A stretch of 64,000 nt of DNA, from the NCBI RefSeq assembly GCF_018403325.1, contig NZ_BOSL01000015.1, forward strand, positions 1 through 64,000, written 5' to 3'. This stretch comes from Paenibacillus vini (GTDB lineage Bacteria > Bacillota > Bacilli > Paenibacillales > Paenibacillaceae). The translations under genes and the position numbers were made by a program. This document shows positions 48,476 through 56,188 of this stretch, one piece after another (the first letter of the stretch is position 1; each line of letters begins with the position of its first letter). A model generated the notes under the pieces. The model had not been told where the DNA came from. It worked only from the letters and a program-made list of their open reading frames with translations, and searched no databases.

Positions 48476-49882
48476 TTACTTATCTTCAGCTGCAGTTTCT
48501 TCCTCTGCTTTTGGCTCGGCTTTAGCTGCTGCTTTTTTTGTTGTTTTCTTGGCTGGTTTTTCGGATTCTTCCGATTTCTCAGCTTTTTCTGCTGGAACTT
48601 CTTTCGCGTTCTCGATCAGGAATTGAATCGTTTTGCGAAGAAGCACATCCTCATTCAAGCTGCCCAGGGAACCGTTAGCGGCAAGAATGTTACGGATTTC
48701 TTCAGGGCTGCGTTTGTAAGCATCGGCCATATCCTGAAGCTCTTTGTTGATTTCTTCTTCCGTAGCTTCGATCTTCTCGGCTTTGGCGATTTGCTCCAGA
48801 ACCAGGTTGTTGCGTACGCGTTTCTCGGCATCGTTCGTCATCTGACCTTGCAGGTCTTCAATCGTTTGGCCGGAGAAACCAAGGAACATATCCAGGTTCA
48901 TGCCTTGAGCACGAAGACGGTTGTCGAAATCGCGAACCATGTTTTGAACTTCGCTATCGATCATAGCTTGCGGAATTTCAACTTCTGCGTTTTCGCCGAT
49001 TTTGTCGACGAGTACGCGCTCGCGTTCTGCTTCGCCTTCTTTTTCCTTACGGGATTGCAATTGTTTCTTCAGGTCTTCTTTATACTCGTCCAAAGTGTCG
49101 AATTCACTAACATCTTTAGCAAACTCATCGTCCAGTTCAGGAAGCTGTTTGCGCTTGATTTCGTGAACTTTTACTTTAAATACCGCTTCTTTACCTGCCA
49201 ATTCTTCAGCATGGTAAGTTTCCGGGAAAGTAACGGTTACGTCCTTGAAGTCGCCTGTTGCAAGACCCACAACTTGCTCTTCAAACCCAGGAATGAAAGT
49301 GTTGCTGCCAAGTTCGAGCGAGTAACGCTCAGCTTTGCCGCCTTCAAATGGAACGCCGTCTACGGAACCGTCGAAGTCAATTACGACAGTATCTCCGTTT
49401 TGTGCAGCTTCTTCGTCGATGACAACGAGTTCAGCATGACGCTCTTGCATACGAGTAAGCTCTTCGCTCAGTTCTTCTTCGCTGACTTCAACGTCAGTTG
49501 CAGGAACTTCGATTCCTTTGTAATCGCCAAGCTTCACTTCAGGTTTAACAGTTACTTTGGCTTTAAATTTGAAAGCTTGTCCTTTTGCGAATTGTTCTAC
49601 GTCCACTTCCGGGCGGTCTACCGGGAAAATATCAGTTTGATCAACCGCTTCAGTATAAACTTCAGGAAGCAAAATATCGATGGCGTCTTGGTACAAGCTT
49701 TCCACGCCGAAGCGGGACTCAAAAATAGCCCGAGGTACTTTACCCTTACGGAATCCAGGTACGTTTACTTTCTTTACTACTTTTTGAAAAGCTTTATCCA
49801 GTGCAGCGGTAACACGTTCCGCTTCCACTTCGACCTCGAGTACGCCGAGGTTCTTCTCTATTTTTTCCCAAGTTGCTTTCAT
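48476..49882 (-). CDS. tig: Trigger factor
   Basis: The 468-aa ribosome-bound chaperone and prolyl isomerase has the ribosome-docking GFRKGKVPRAIFESRFG (about 42-58), an FKBP domain (about 160-245; GDTVVIDFDG, VTFPETYHAEELAGKEAVF) and the helical C-domain. The C-terminal tail after about 430 is a Lys/Glu/Ala-rich low-complexity extension (KPAKKTTKKAAAKAE), so it is longer than B. subtilis Tig (424 aa). GGAGGGG lies about nine bases before the ATG. Confidence 0.97.
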   Translation of the reverse strand: MKATWEKIEKNLGVLEVEVEAERVTAALDKAFQKVVKKVNVPGFRKGKVPRAIFESRFGVESLYQDAIDILLPEVYTEAVDQTDIFPVDRPEVDVEQFAKGQAFKFKAKVTVKPEVKLGDYKGIEVPATDVEVSEEELSEELTRMQERHAELVVIDEEAAQNGDTVVIDFDGSVDGVPFEGGKAERYSLELGSNTFIPGFEEQVVGLATGDFKDVTVTFPETYHAEELAGKEAVFKVKVHEIKRKQLPELDDEFAKDVSEFDTLDEYKEDLKKQLQSRKEKEGEAERERVLVDKIGENAEVEIPQAMIDSEVQNMVRDFDNRLRAQGMNLDMFLGFSGQTIEDLQGQMTNDAEKRVRNNLVLEQIAKAEKIEATEEEINKELQDMADAYKRSPEEIRNILAANGSLGSLNEDVLLRKTIQFLIENAKEVPAEKAEKSEESEKPAKKTTKKAAAKAEPKAEEETAAEDK

Positions 49883-49918
49883 TTTATGCCTTCCCCTCCA
49901 AATTTCACTATACTTAAA

Positions 49919-49966
49919 ATACTGAAACCGAATCGCGCGATAAAGCAGCTACCTTGGTTTCAGTAT
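49919..49966 (-). promoter_or_regulatory. 11-bp inverted repeat in the tig leader
   Basis: ATACTGAAACC and GGTTTCAGTAT are perfect inverted copies separated by 26 bp, between the predicted tig promoter and RBS. In RNA they would form a long hairpin upstream of the RBS; as DNA they could be an operator. Confidence 0.5.
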
Positions 49967-50000
49967 AGCTGTCTTAGTCCACGTTCAGAATAACCACTAC

Positions 50001-50029
50001 ATTATAAACAACAATACAGCTTTTTACAA
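50001..50029 (-). promoter_or_regulatory. Promoter of tig
   Basis: TTGTAA (50024-50029) and a perfect TATAAT (50001-50006) are separated by 17 bp on the minus strand, about 120 bp before the tig start. Confidence 0.72.
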
Positions 50030-50083
50030 GGCCCGTTCCATGGCATCGCAGCCGCATTATAGGATATTTTTCAAAAAAATAGT

Positions 50084-51001
50084 TTAACCGTTGGCGCCGG
50101 CCGCCACGAATTGGCGCATGGAGCGGTACGCCTGCTCGTAACGAAGACGCAGGCTGTCCGTAATTCCATATAGATTGCGCAGCTCCTCGTCACCGATTCC
50201 GCCGGGCAGGCTGTCGGCCACCGTTTGATGCAGCGCCGCCGCCCAGATGTCGATCATGGCTTCCTCTTCGACCAGCAGCGATTTGTAATCCATCGTTCCA
50301 TAGATTGCCATTACAAATTGAGTCCACAGCTCCTGTGCAAAATAAAACAGAGTCGGATCATGCACCTGCGTCTGGTCCCCAACCCGCTCCAAAACAGTCT
50401 GAACCGGCTGCGGAAATTCTTCCGGCCTGATCGGCACCGTTTCAATCTCGATCTCTACATGCTCGCCGGAACGAAAAAACCGTATCAAGCCTTGAGTCCC
50501 CCTGCGTCGCAGCGTTTGCAAAACCCGGTATTGCAGCAGAGGATGCAATTCTGTGCTTTGCAGCCAGCCGATGAGCGCCTCGTCAACTTCCGGCTTGTCC
50601 AGATAGGACAATTGCTCCAAGGCCAGAAACGTGTGCTCGGACATCGGTTTCTCCATAACCGTATGAAGAAGCTTGTCGGCGTAATTTACATCTTCCGCAA
50701 GCTTTGCTTCAACATGCTGCCTGGCCATGGATTCCTCGCCTTCTTCATCGTCCTCGTAACCGCCGGATTCACTCCCCTGCAGCATGGGAAAAGCATCGGT
50801 CAGCCAGTCCAGCAAAGCCTGCCATTCTTCGTAAAGCCTCGGGTCCTGTCCCTGGCATTGCAGCAAAAATTGAAGGAGCTCCGAAGCTTCAGAATAACGC
50901 TCCGTCTCCAGCATCCTAGTTAGCTCTATTTGATAAAAATCCAAAGTTTTTGGAAATAAAACAACGTTGTTGTCATTCTCGCTCTGATGATTACCGCTAA
51001 T
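50084..51001 (-). CDS. ysoA: YsoA-like TPR-type protein, probable ATT start
   Basis: The protein is helical, Leu/Glu-rich and cytosolic, with TPR-like helix pairs (IELTRMLETERYSEASELLQFLLQ near the N-terminus, in part) and an acidic loop (YEDDEEGEE). It lies upstream of tig, where B. subtilis has ysoA; function is unknown. The first standard start codon is TTG at 50944, but no RBS precedes it. The frame stays open upstream through NVVLFPKTLDFYQ to two ATT codons at 50999-51004, and GGGAGG (51009-51014) lies 4-7 bases before them. I therefore set the start at ATT 50999-51001 (305 aa). The 286-aa TTG form is the alternative. Confidence 0.7.
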   Translation of the reverse strand: MSGNHQSENDNNVVLFPKTLDFYQIELTRMLETERYSEASELLQFLLQCQGQDPRLYEEWQALLDWLTDAFPMLQGSESGGYEDDEEGEESMARQHVEAKLAEDVNYADKLLHTVMEKPMSEHTFLALEQLSYLDKPEVDEALIGWLQSTELHPLLQYRVLQTLRRRGTQGLIRFFRSGEHVEIEIETVPIRPEEFPQPVQTVLERVGDQTQVHDPTLFYFAQELWTQFVMAIYGTMDYKSLLVEEEAMIDIWAAALHQTVADSLPGGIGDEELRNLYGITDSLRLRYEQAYRSMRQFVAAGANG

Positions 51002-51114
51002 AATGGGGCCTCCCTTCGTCCGGTCTAATTCATTTGAGATTATAGCATAGAGAATATAGAAGACAAAAATCAGTCTTCAATTGTACTTCTCCGTCCAAGA
51101 TAGCAATTAACCTA

Positions 51115-51143
51115 TTGCATATACTATCTGACTGTGATAATAT
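51115..51143 (+). promoter_or_regulatory. Promoter of tRNA-Arg, plus-strand copy
   Basis: TTGCAT (51115-51120) and TAATAT (51138-51143) are spaced 17 bp and lie 35 bp before the tRNA. Confidence 0.6.
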
Positions 51144-51177
51144 ATTTTTTGCTTCTGTTTTTTGTTTTATATGTCAT

Positions 51178-51250
<73 letters not shown>

Positions 51251-51251
<1 letters not shown>

Positions 51252-51385
51252 TAAATAAGAGCCGGTTCATTGCGAACCGGCTTTTTTTCGTCCCTGGGGG
51301 TGAGAACCCCTCAGGGGTTCGTCGGAGCGAGGCTATCCGCGTTTAGCAGGATGGGCCGAGCGGAGGCTCGCGCTGGGGCGAAATC
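51251..51385 (+). repeat. tRNA-Arg 3' flank, single copy of the 150-bp unit
   Basis: After the tRNA the sequence carries the same order of elements as the tandem unit at 61591-61974 read from the other strand: the GCCGGTTC/GAACCGGC terminator, the TCCCTGGGG box, an AACCCCT/AGGGGTT hairpin, TTCGTCGGAGCGAGGC, and a GAGCGGAG-CTCGCGC region. Similarity fades near 51385. Confidence 0.8.
51258..51288 (+). terminator. Terminator after tRNA-Arg copy 1
   Basis: GAGCCGGTTC pairs with GAACCGGCTT around ATTGC, followed by seven Ts. It lies seven bases after the tRNA. Confidence 0.9.
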
Positions 51386-51390
51386 GCCCT

Positions 51391-51570
51391 ATTGGATATT
51401 TCCAATGAAGATGGGTACTTTCAGCCTATTTTTCACCGTTAATTGGAATTATCCAATGACAAGCTCAGATTAAATATATAAACTGTGATTCTCCGCAGAA
51501 TTCATTGGAAATATCCAATGAAGGTCCTTACAAGTCTAAAAAAGAAGCTGCCCCATTGGAAATATCCAAT
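51391..51570. repeat. Four copies of a 16-bp palindromic repeat
   Basis: ATTGGAAATATCCAAT occurs at 51504-51519 and 51555-51570, its exact reverse complement at 51391-51406, and a two-base variant (ATTGGAATTATCCAAT) at 51442-51457. Start-to-start distances are 51, 62 and 51 bp. Each is a 6-bp-arm hairpin. The DNA between them is AT-rich, with no gene. Confidence 0.9.
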
Positions 51571-51584
51571 TGACAGCTTCTAAC
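51537..51584 (-). terminator. Terminator after ldh, carrying one palindrome
   Basis: On the minus strand GAAGCTG pairs with CAGCTTC, and TTTTTTAG follows. The 16-bp palindrome 51555-51570 occupies the loop and extends the hairpin. It lies about 42 bp past the ldh stop. Confidence 0.85.
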
Positions 51585-51625
51585 CGCCACCAGCTACTAA
51601 CTGTATTTATCAGCACAACCGGCAG

Positions 51626-52585
51626 TTATTCACCCTTCCGGGGAAGATCCTGAATGGCGCTTCGCAATATGGAACAGGAATCGTCGAATTTCTGTTGCTC
51701 CTCATCTGTCAAATTGAGCTCCACCACTTCCTGGATGCCGCCTTCTCCGATGATAGCCGGGACGCCGGCGCAAACGCCGCTTTGTCCGTACTCGCCTTCG
51801 AGAATGGCGGAAATGGCGATAATCTTATGTTCATCATTCAGAATGGAACGTACGATGTAGGCGAGCGCATTCCCTATTCCAAACTGAGTGTTGCCCTTCC
51901 GCGTGAAAATCTCCCATCCCGCATCCTTCGTTTTGCGCGCGATCTCGTTAAGATCCACATCTTTGAAACGTTCCTTATGCTGGTCAAGGATTTGCAATAT
52001 CGGCTTCCCGCCGATCGTAACGTGGGACCAGGCCACAAATTGCGACTCGCCATGCTCTCCTAGCGCATACCCGTTTACGCTGCGGGGGTCGATGGAGAAA
52101 ACGTCGGACAACAGGGTTTTCAATCGCGCCGAGTCCAGAGAGGTTCCTGTGCCGATCACTTTGTGACGAGGAAGTCCGGAAGCCTCACGTACAATATAAG
52201 TCACGATATCCACCGGATTCGCGGCCACGACAAACACGCCGTCAAAACCGCTGCTCATGATCCGGGATACGATGTCCGAGGTGATTTTTTTCGCGTCCTC
52301 CAGTACATCCAGTCTCGTTTGCCCCGGCTTTGGATTGGAGCCGGCGGTCAGTACGACTACGTCGACATCCCTGCAATCCTCCAGATTACCGGCATGGACT
52401 TTTGTCCGGGTGGAAGTGAAATCCATGCAATGCGATAAATCCAGCGCCTGGGCCACCGCGCGGTCATAGGTCCGATCCACCATCATGATCTCATCGCAGA
52501 TGGACTGATTGATCATCGAATATGCACAGGCCGCCCCGACGAGACCTGACCCCACGATAGTCACTTTTCTTGATTTCCTGGCCAT
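51626..52585 (-). CDS. ldh: L-lactate dehydrogenase
   Basis: The 319-aa NAD enzyme interconverts pyruvate and lactate. It has the Rossmann KVTIVGSGLVGAACAYSM, the NAD loop region LTAGSNPKPGQTRLD with the substrate Arg, GTGTSLDSARLKTLL, and the catalytic His in GEHGES. GQTR (not the GRTR of malate dehydrogenases with other loops) and the overall pattern fit L-LDH. GGAGGCGGG precedes the ATG. It is monocistronic; a TATAAT at 52644-52649 is a likely -10. Confidence 0.95.
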   Translation of the reverse strand: MARKSRKVTIVGSGLVGAACAYSMINQSICDEIMMVDRTYDRAVAQALDLSHCMDFTSTRTKVHAGNLEDCRDVDVVVLTAGSNPKPGQTRLDVLEDAKKITSDIVSRIMSSGFDGVFVVAANPVDIVTYIVREASGLPRHKVIGTGTSLDSARLKTLLSDVFSIDPRSVNGYALGEHGESQFVAWSHVTIGGKPILQILDQHKERFKDVDLNEIARKTKDAGWEIFTRKGNTQFGIGNALAYIVRSILNDEHKIIAISAILEGEYGQSGVCAGVPAIIGEGGIQEVVELNLTDEEQQKFDDSCSILRSAIQDLPRKGE

Positions 52586-52784
52586 CTTCCCGCCTCCATT
52601 TTCAACCGGTTCCGATTTCTATTTCAAAAGAATATCTTCCTAAATTATAACCGGAATCGACATACGTACTCCAATGATTTACTTTCATATTTTTTACACT
52701 TTTAAGTCTATTTCACGCCAAATTGAGTTTCGTCCTACTAATCAGTTAAAATTGAAGATATTACATAAAAATGGAGGCGATAGA

Positions 52785-53279
52785 ATGAGTCAATCGATAC
52801 ATAATTTCCAAGTAAATACCATCGACGGAAAAGAAACCACGCTCGAGCCGTACAAAGGTCAGGTTCTGCTGATTGTCAACACGGCCAGCGCCTGCGGACT
52901 GACCCCGCATTACAAAGGGCTGCAGCACCTATACAGCACTTATAAGGATCAGGGCTTCACCGTGCTCGGTTTTCCCTGCAACCAGTTCGCCGGGCAGGAG
53001 CCCGGGACTGAGGAAGAGATTAAAAACTTCTGCGACTTGAACTATCAGGTAACCTTCCCGATGTTCAGTAAAATCGACGTGAAGGGCGAAAACGCTCATC
53101 CGTTATACAACTATTTGGTAGAAAACACCCCTGAGCCTTACCGTACAGGCGATATCGAGTGGAACTTCGTCAAATTCCTCATCGACCGTCAAGGCAATAT
53201 CATCAAACAGTACAGTGCCCGCACCGAGCCGGAAGCATTGGAAAAAGACATCCGCCAGCAGTTGCAAAAAGCAGAATAA
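52785..53279 (+). CDS. Glutathione peroxidase family thiol peroxidase
   Basis: The 164-aa thioredoxin-fold peroxidase has the peroxidatic Cys in NTASACGLTPHYKGL (about 36; Cys rather than selenocysteine), GFPCNQFAGQEPG with Gln and a second Cys, and the WNFVKFL signature with Trp. Such bacterial Gpx enzymes normally use thioredoxin. The ATG at 52785-52787 has GGAGG seven bases upstream; the frame runs 111 bp further up but into AT-rich non-coding DNA. It is divergent from ldh. Confidence 0.95.
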   Translation: MSQSIHNFQVNTIDGKETTLEPYKGQVLLIVNTASACGLTPHYKGLQHLYSTYKDQGFTVLGFPCNQFAGQEPGTEEEIKNFCDLNYQVTFPMFSKIDVKGENAHPLYNYLVENTPEPYRTGDIEWNFVKFLIDRQGNIIKQYSARTEPEALEKDIRQQLQKAE

Positions 53280-53342
53280 CATGCCGGAAAGTATCATTGT
53301 GGTCCCACAGATCCCATAAGTCTCACAACCCTGAACAAATAA

Positions 53343-53408
53343 AAAACCGCTGTATTGCAAGAGAGGGTAACCATCCCCCGCCACTTGCGAATACAGCGAT
53401 TTTTTTTA
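53343..53408. terminator. Bidirectional terminator between gpx and pstA
   Basis: CCGCTGTATT-GCAAG pairs with CTTGC-AATACAGCG around a 22-base loop. TTTTTTTT follows on the plus strand and TTTTTT on the minus strand, so it can end both convergent transcripts. Confidence 0.87.
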
Positions 53409-54287
53409 GCGTTTTAACTTCCGGTTGTTAAACCAAAGCGGCACGCGGAATAACAGATTGATCAGCAGCACCACGAAAACCAGCACCGCTGCGGACTTAT
53501 CCGCAATCTGACGGGCATCCTCCACGATTGCCTCGGAGTTGACATACCAAAGATGGACCGCCAACGTCTCGCCCGGCGAGAATAAATTGAAGTCCCACAT
53601 CTCACCGGATGTACTAAGGCCTGCTGTCAAAATAATGACAGCCGATTCCCCAAAAGCCCGCCCGGCCACAAGACAGATGCCGGTGACAATACCATCCATC
53701 GCCACAGGCAGAACGACGGACCGGATCACCTCGAACTTCGTCGCGCCGAGCGCATACGAAGCGTTACGAAGATCGTCCGGAACCGCCCGGACGGCTTCCT
53801 CCGTTACCCGTGCCAGCATCGGCAGATTAAGAAAAGCAAGGCTTACCGCGCCGCCCAGAATCGTCAGACCGATGCCGAGCAGCTCGGCGAAGATCGCTAA
53901 GCCCAATAGGCCGAAGACGATGGACGGAACGGAGGACAGCGACTCGACGCAGATGCGAAGCACTTCCGTAAACCGATTCTTCGGTGCATATTCGGCCATA
54001 TAAATGCCGGCCCCTACCCCGATCGGGATAGAAATGATTAACGACAAGATCAGCACGTAGAAGGAATTGAACAGCATGGGGCCGATACCGCCGCCAGGAT
54101 CGATTTCTTCGGGGAGCTTGGTCAGGAAAGACAGAGTAATTCCCGGTAATCCCTTCCCCAAAATCGTGAACAAGAGCCAAAAAATCAGGAGCAGTACCAG
54201 CGCGCCGAGCCCGTAAAAACAAGCCGTTGCGATCCGGTCCAATCGCAGAGCGCGAATCTGTTTTCTTGATGCGCTAAACCGGTTCAT
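53406..54287 (-). CDS. pstA: Phosphate ABC transporter permease PstA
   Basis: The 293-aa membrane protein has six predicted segments and the permease loop EEAVRAVPDDLRNASYALGATKFE, with the EAA-type ALGA motif that docks the ATPase. GIGAGIYMAEYAPKNR is typical for PstA. It overlaps the pstC stop by four bases (ATGA). The pstB ATPase that should follow is absent: a terminator and the convergent gpx gene come next. Confidence 0.95.
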   Translation of the reverse strand: MNRFSASRKQIRALRLDRIATACFYGLGALVLLLIFWLLFTILGKGLPGITLSFLTKLPEEIDPGGGIGPMLFNSFYVLILSLIISIPIGVGAGIYMAEYAPKNRFTEVLRICVESLSSVPSIVFGLLGLAIFAELLGIGLTILGGAVSLAFLNLPMLARVTEEAVRAVPDDLRNASYALGATKFEVIRSVVLPVAMDGIVTGICLVAGRAFGESAVIILTAGLSTSGEMWDFNLFSPGETLAVHLWYVNSEAIVEDARQIADKSAAVLVFVVLLINLLFRVPLWFNNRKLKR

Positions 54288-55237
54288 GATTCAGCCCCTC
54301 CCTTTCTTCCAAGGTATCGGATAACCAGAATGAGCGCGAAGGAAATGAGGAGCAGCAGGAAAGCCATCATATGCAGAGCGTAATTCCATGCCGAATCAAA
54401 CTCGACGTTCGAGATTTGCATCACGATATTGCTCGTCAGCACTGATGAGGGCGTAAATAATGTTTTAGCCAACTGAGGCGTATTTCCGATCACCATAACT
54501 ACGGCCATGGTTTCCCCGATGGCCCGAGTCATCCCGAGAATCACCGCGGCCACGATCCCCCGGCCGGCCGCCGGCAAGACAACCCTGAAAATGACCTGAA
54601 GACGGGTTGACCCAAGCGCATAGGCGGCCTCGCGGTATTTTTTCGGGACGGCTCCGATCGCATCGTCGCTAATTCGGCTGATCGTCGGCAAAATCATGAT
54701 CGTCAGCACGATGGCGGCCGCCAACAAGCCGTCCCCTAATCCTTCGCCGCTCAGTTCACGCAGGAATGGAAGCAGGACGGTTAATCCGAGATAACCGTAG
54801 ACGATCGAGGGTATGCCCACGAGCAGATCCAGAACGGGCCGGATGGCCTTTTTCATCCATTTCGGCGCAATCTCCGCCATAAGAATTGCAAGCCCAACGG
54901 AAATGGGAACAGCCATAATCAAAGTCAGCAAAGTTAAAGACAGCGTATTTAAAATAAACAGAGCGGCTCCGAATCGCCCCTCTTCCGGCGTCCAGTCCAG
55001 CGAGAAGAAGAACTCGGCCGGAGAAACGTCCCCGAACACAAGAATCGCTGTTCTTCCTATAAAGAAGATAACCAGTGCCAGAACGGCACAAAGAGTCAAA
55101 ATGCTGAACAAAAAGTAATTTTTAAAAAGCTTGTTTAAAAAAAACGCCTTGTTAAACCGTCTGGTCCTACGGCGATTGGGCATAGGAGCCGAGTCTGCGC
55201 CCTCCAGGTTGCCGGCTTGATGAACTGGCATGCTCAC
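54284..55237 (-). CDS. pstC: Phosphate ABC transporter permease PstC
   Basis: The 317-aa protein has six membrane segments and GLAILMAEIAPKWMKK, followed by the EAA loop DDAIGAVPKKYREAAYALGSTRLQ. A cytosolic N-terminus of about 35 residues (ADSAPMPNRRRTRRFNK) precedes the first segment. It forms the inner membrane channel with PstA. The GTG start follows GGGAGG by eight bases; an ATG two codons later is possible. Confidence 0.95.
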   Translation of the reverse strand: MSMPVHQAGNLEGADSAPMPNRRRTRRFNKAFFLNKLFKNYFLFSILTLCAVLALVIFFIGRTAILVFGDVSPAEFFFSLDWTPEEGRFGAALFILNTLSLTLLTLIMAVPISVGLAILMAEIAPKWMKKAIRPVLDLLVGIPSIVYGYLGLTVLLPFLRELSGEGLGDGLLAAAIVLTIMILPTISRISDDAIGAVPKKYREAAYALGSTRLQVIFRVVLPAAGRGIVAAVILGMTRAIGETMAVVMVIGNTPQLAKTLFTPSSVLTSNIVMQISNVEFDSAWNYALHMMAFLLLLISFALILVIRYLGRKGGAES

Positions 55238-55302
55238 GATAGTTTCCTCCCATACAGCGGCCAGCCCCGAAGTTCAGGGCTGGCCGGGTTACGATAACAA
55301 GA

Positions 55303-56163
55303 TTATTTCATGGCGGAGATCGGAATGAATTTGAGCTTTTTCAGAGAGCTTTCTTGGAATTTTTTGCTTTGCACGTATTCGATAAACGCTTTGGTCGCCC
55401 CGGTTGGCTCACCCTTGGTCATGTAGTAACCGTAGGACCAGATTTTGTATTTGCCGTTAATGACGTTTTCGGTAGTCGCCGCAACGCCGTCATGTTTCAC
55501 AGCTTTAATGTCGCTGCCGCTGATGTACGTAAGGTCGATGTAACCGATCGAATTCGGAGTCGTTGCCACAGCTGTCTTCATGTCGCCGCTGGATCCGACT
55601 TCTTTGTAGTTCTTTTCTTTTTTCACGATGTCGCCGCCGCCCAGCGCTTTAGCCTGGTAATTGACGCGCGTGCCGGAACCGAAGGAACGGGTGATTACCA
55701 CAATGTCCTCATCTTCTCCGCCAACGTCCTTCCAGTTCGTAATTTTGCCGGAATAGATGCCCTTAAGCTGCTCGGTGGTCAAGTTGTCGACTTTTACGCT
55801 TTTGTTTACGATCGTGGCAAACGGAATGACGGCGACCTTGTTGGCCACTTGACCGTCGAACGCTTTAAATCCGGGCACATCAACGCTGGCATCCCAGTCG
55901 CATGCTCCGATATCGGCGATTCCTTTCTTTACGGCCTGCGGGCCGGTAACGGAACCTTTCCCGCTGGCAGAGATTTTAACCTTCGGATGGAGTTTTTGGA
56001 ATTCCTTTCCCGCCTGCAAAGTGAGCGGCAGTAATGCTGTCGAACCATTGATGGTGATTTTACCTTTCAAAGTGTCTTTGGCTCCGGCCGTACCCGCGAT
56101 CGCCGATGATAGTAATAAAGCAGACGCTACTGTGAGCAATGATAATTTTTTAAATAATTTCAT
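55303..56163 (-). CDS. pstS: Phosphate-binding protein PstS
   Basis: The 286-aa secreted substrate-binding protein has a signal peptide (MKLFKKLSLLTVASALLLSS, cleavage likely after GTAGA, about 28). Phosphate ligands lie in INGSTALLPLT, ASGKGSVTG, CDWDAS and RSFGSGTRV. There is no lipobox cysteine at the signal cleavage site, which is unusual for a Gram-positive binding protein that must stay at the membrane. GGAGGA precedes the ATG. It lies 25 bp after the stalk-domain gene. Confidence 0.93.
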   Translation of the reverse strand: MKLFKKLSLLTVASALLLSSAIAGTAGAKDTLKGKITINGSTALLPLTLQAGKEFQKLHPKVKISASGKGSVTGPQAVKKGIADIGACDWDASVDVPGFKAFDGQVANKVAVIPFATIVNKSVKVDNLTTEQLKGIYSGKITNWKDVGGEDEDIVVITRSFGSGTRVNYQAKALGGGDIVKKEKNYKEVGSSGDMKTAVATTPNSIGYIDLTYISGSDIKAVKHDGVAATTENVINGKYKIWSYGYYMTKGEPTGATKAFIEYVQSKKFQESSLKKLKFIPISAMK

Positions 56164-56188
56164 GGATGATTCTCCTCCCGATTTCGGT

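Noticed and set aside
48623-49993. 456-codon plus-strand frame opposite tig
   Set aside because: It mirrors a strongly coding gene with clear family motifs, has a Phe-rich product with no known pattern, and begins inside tig without an RBS.
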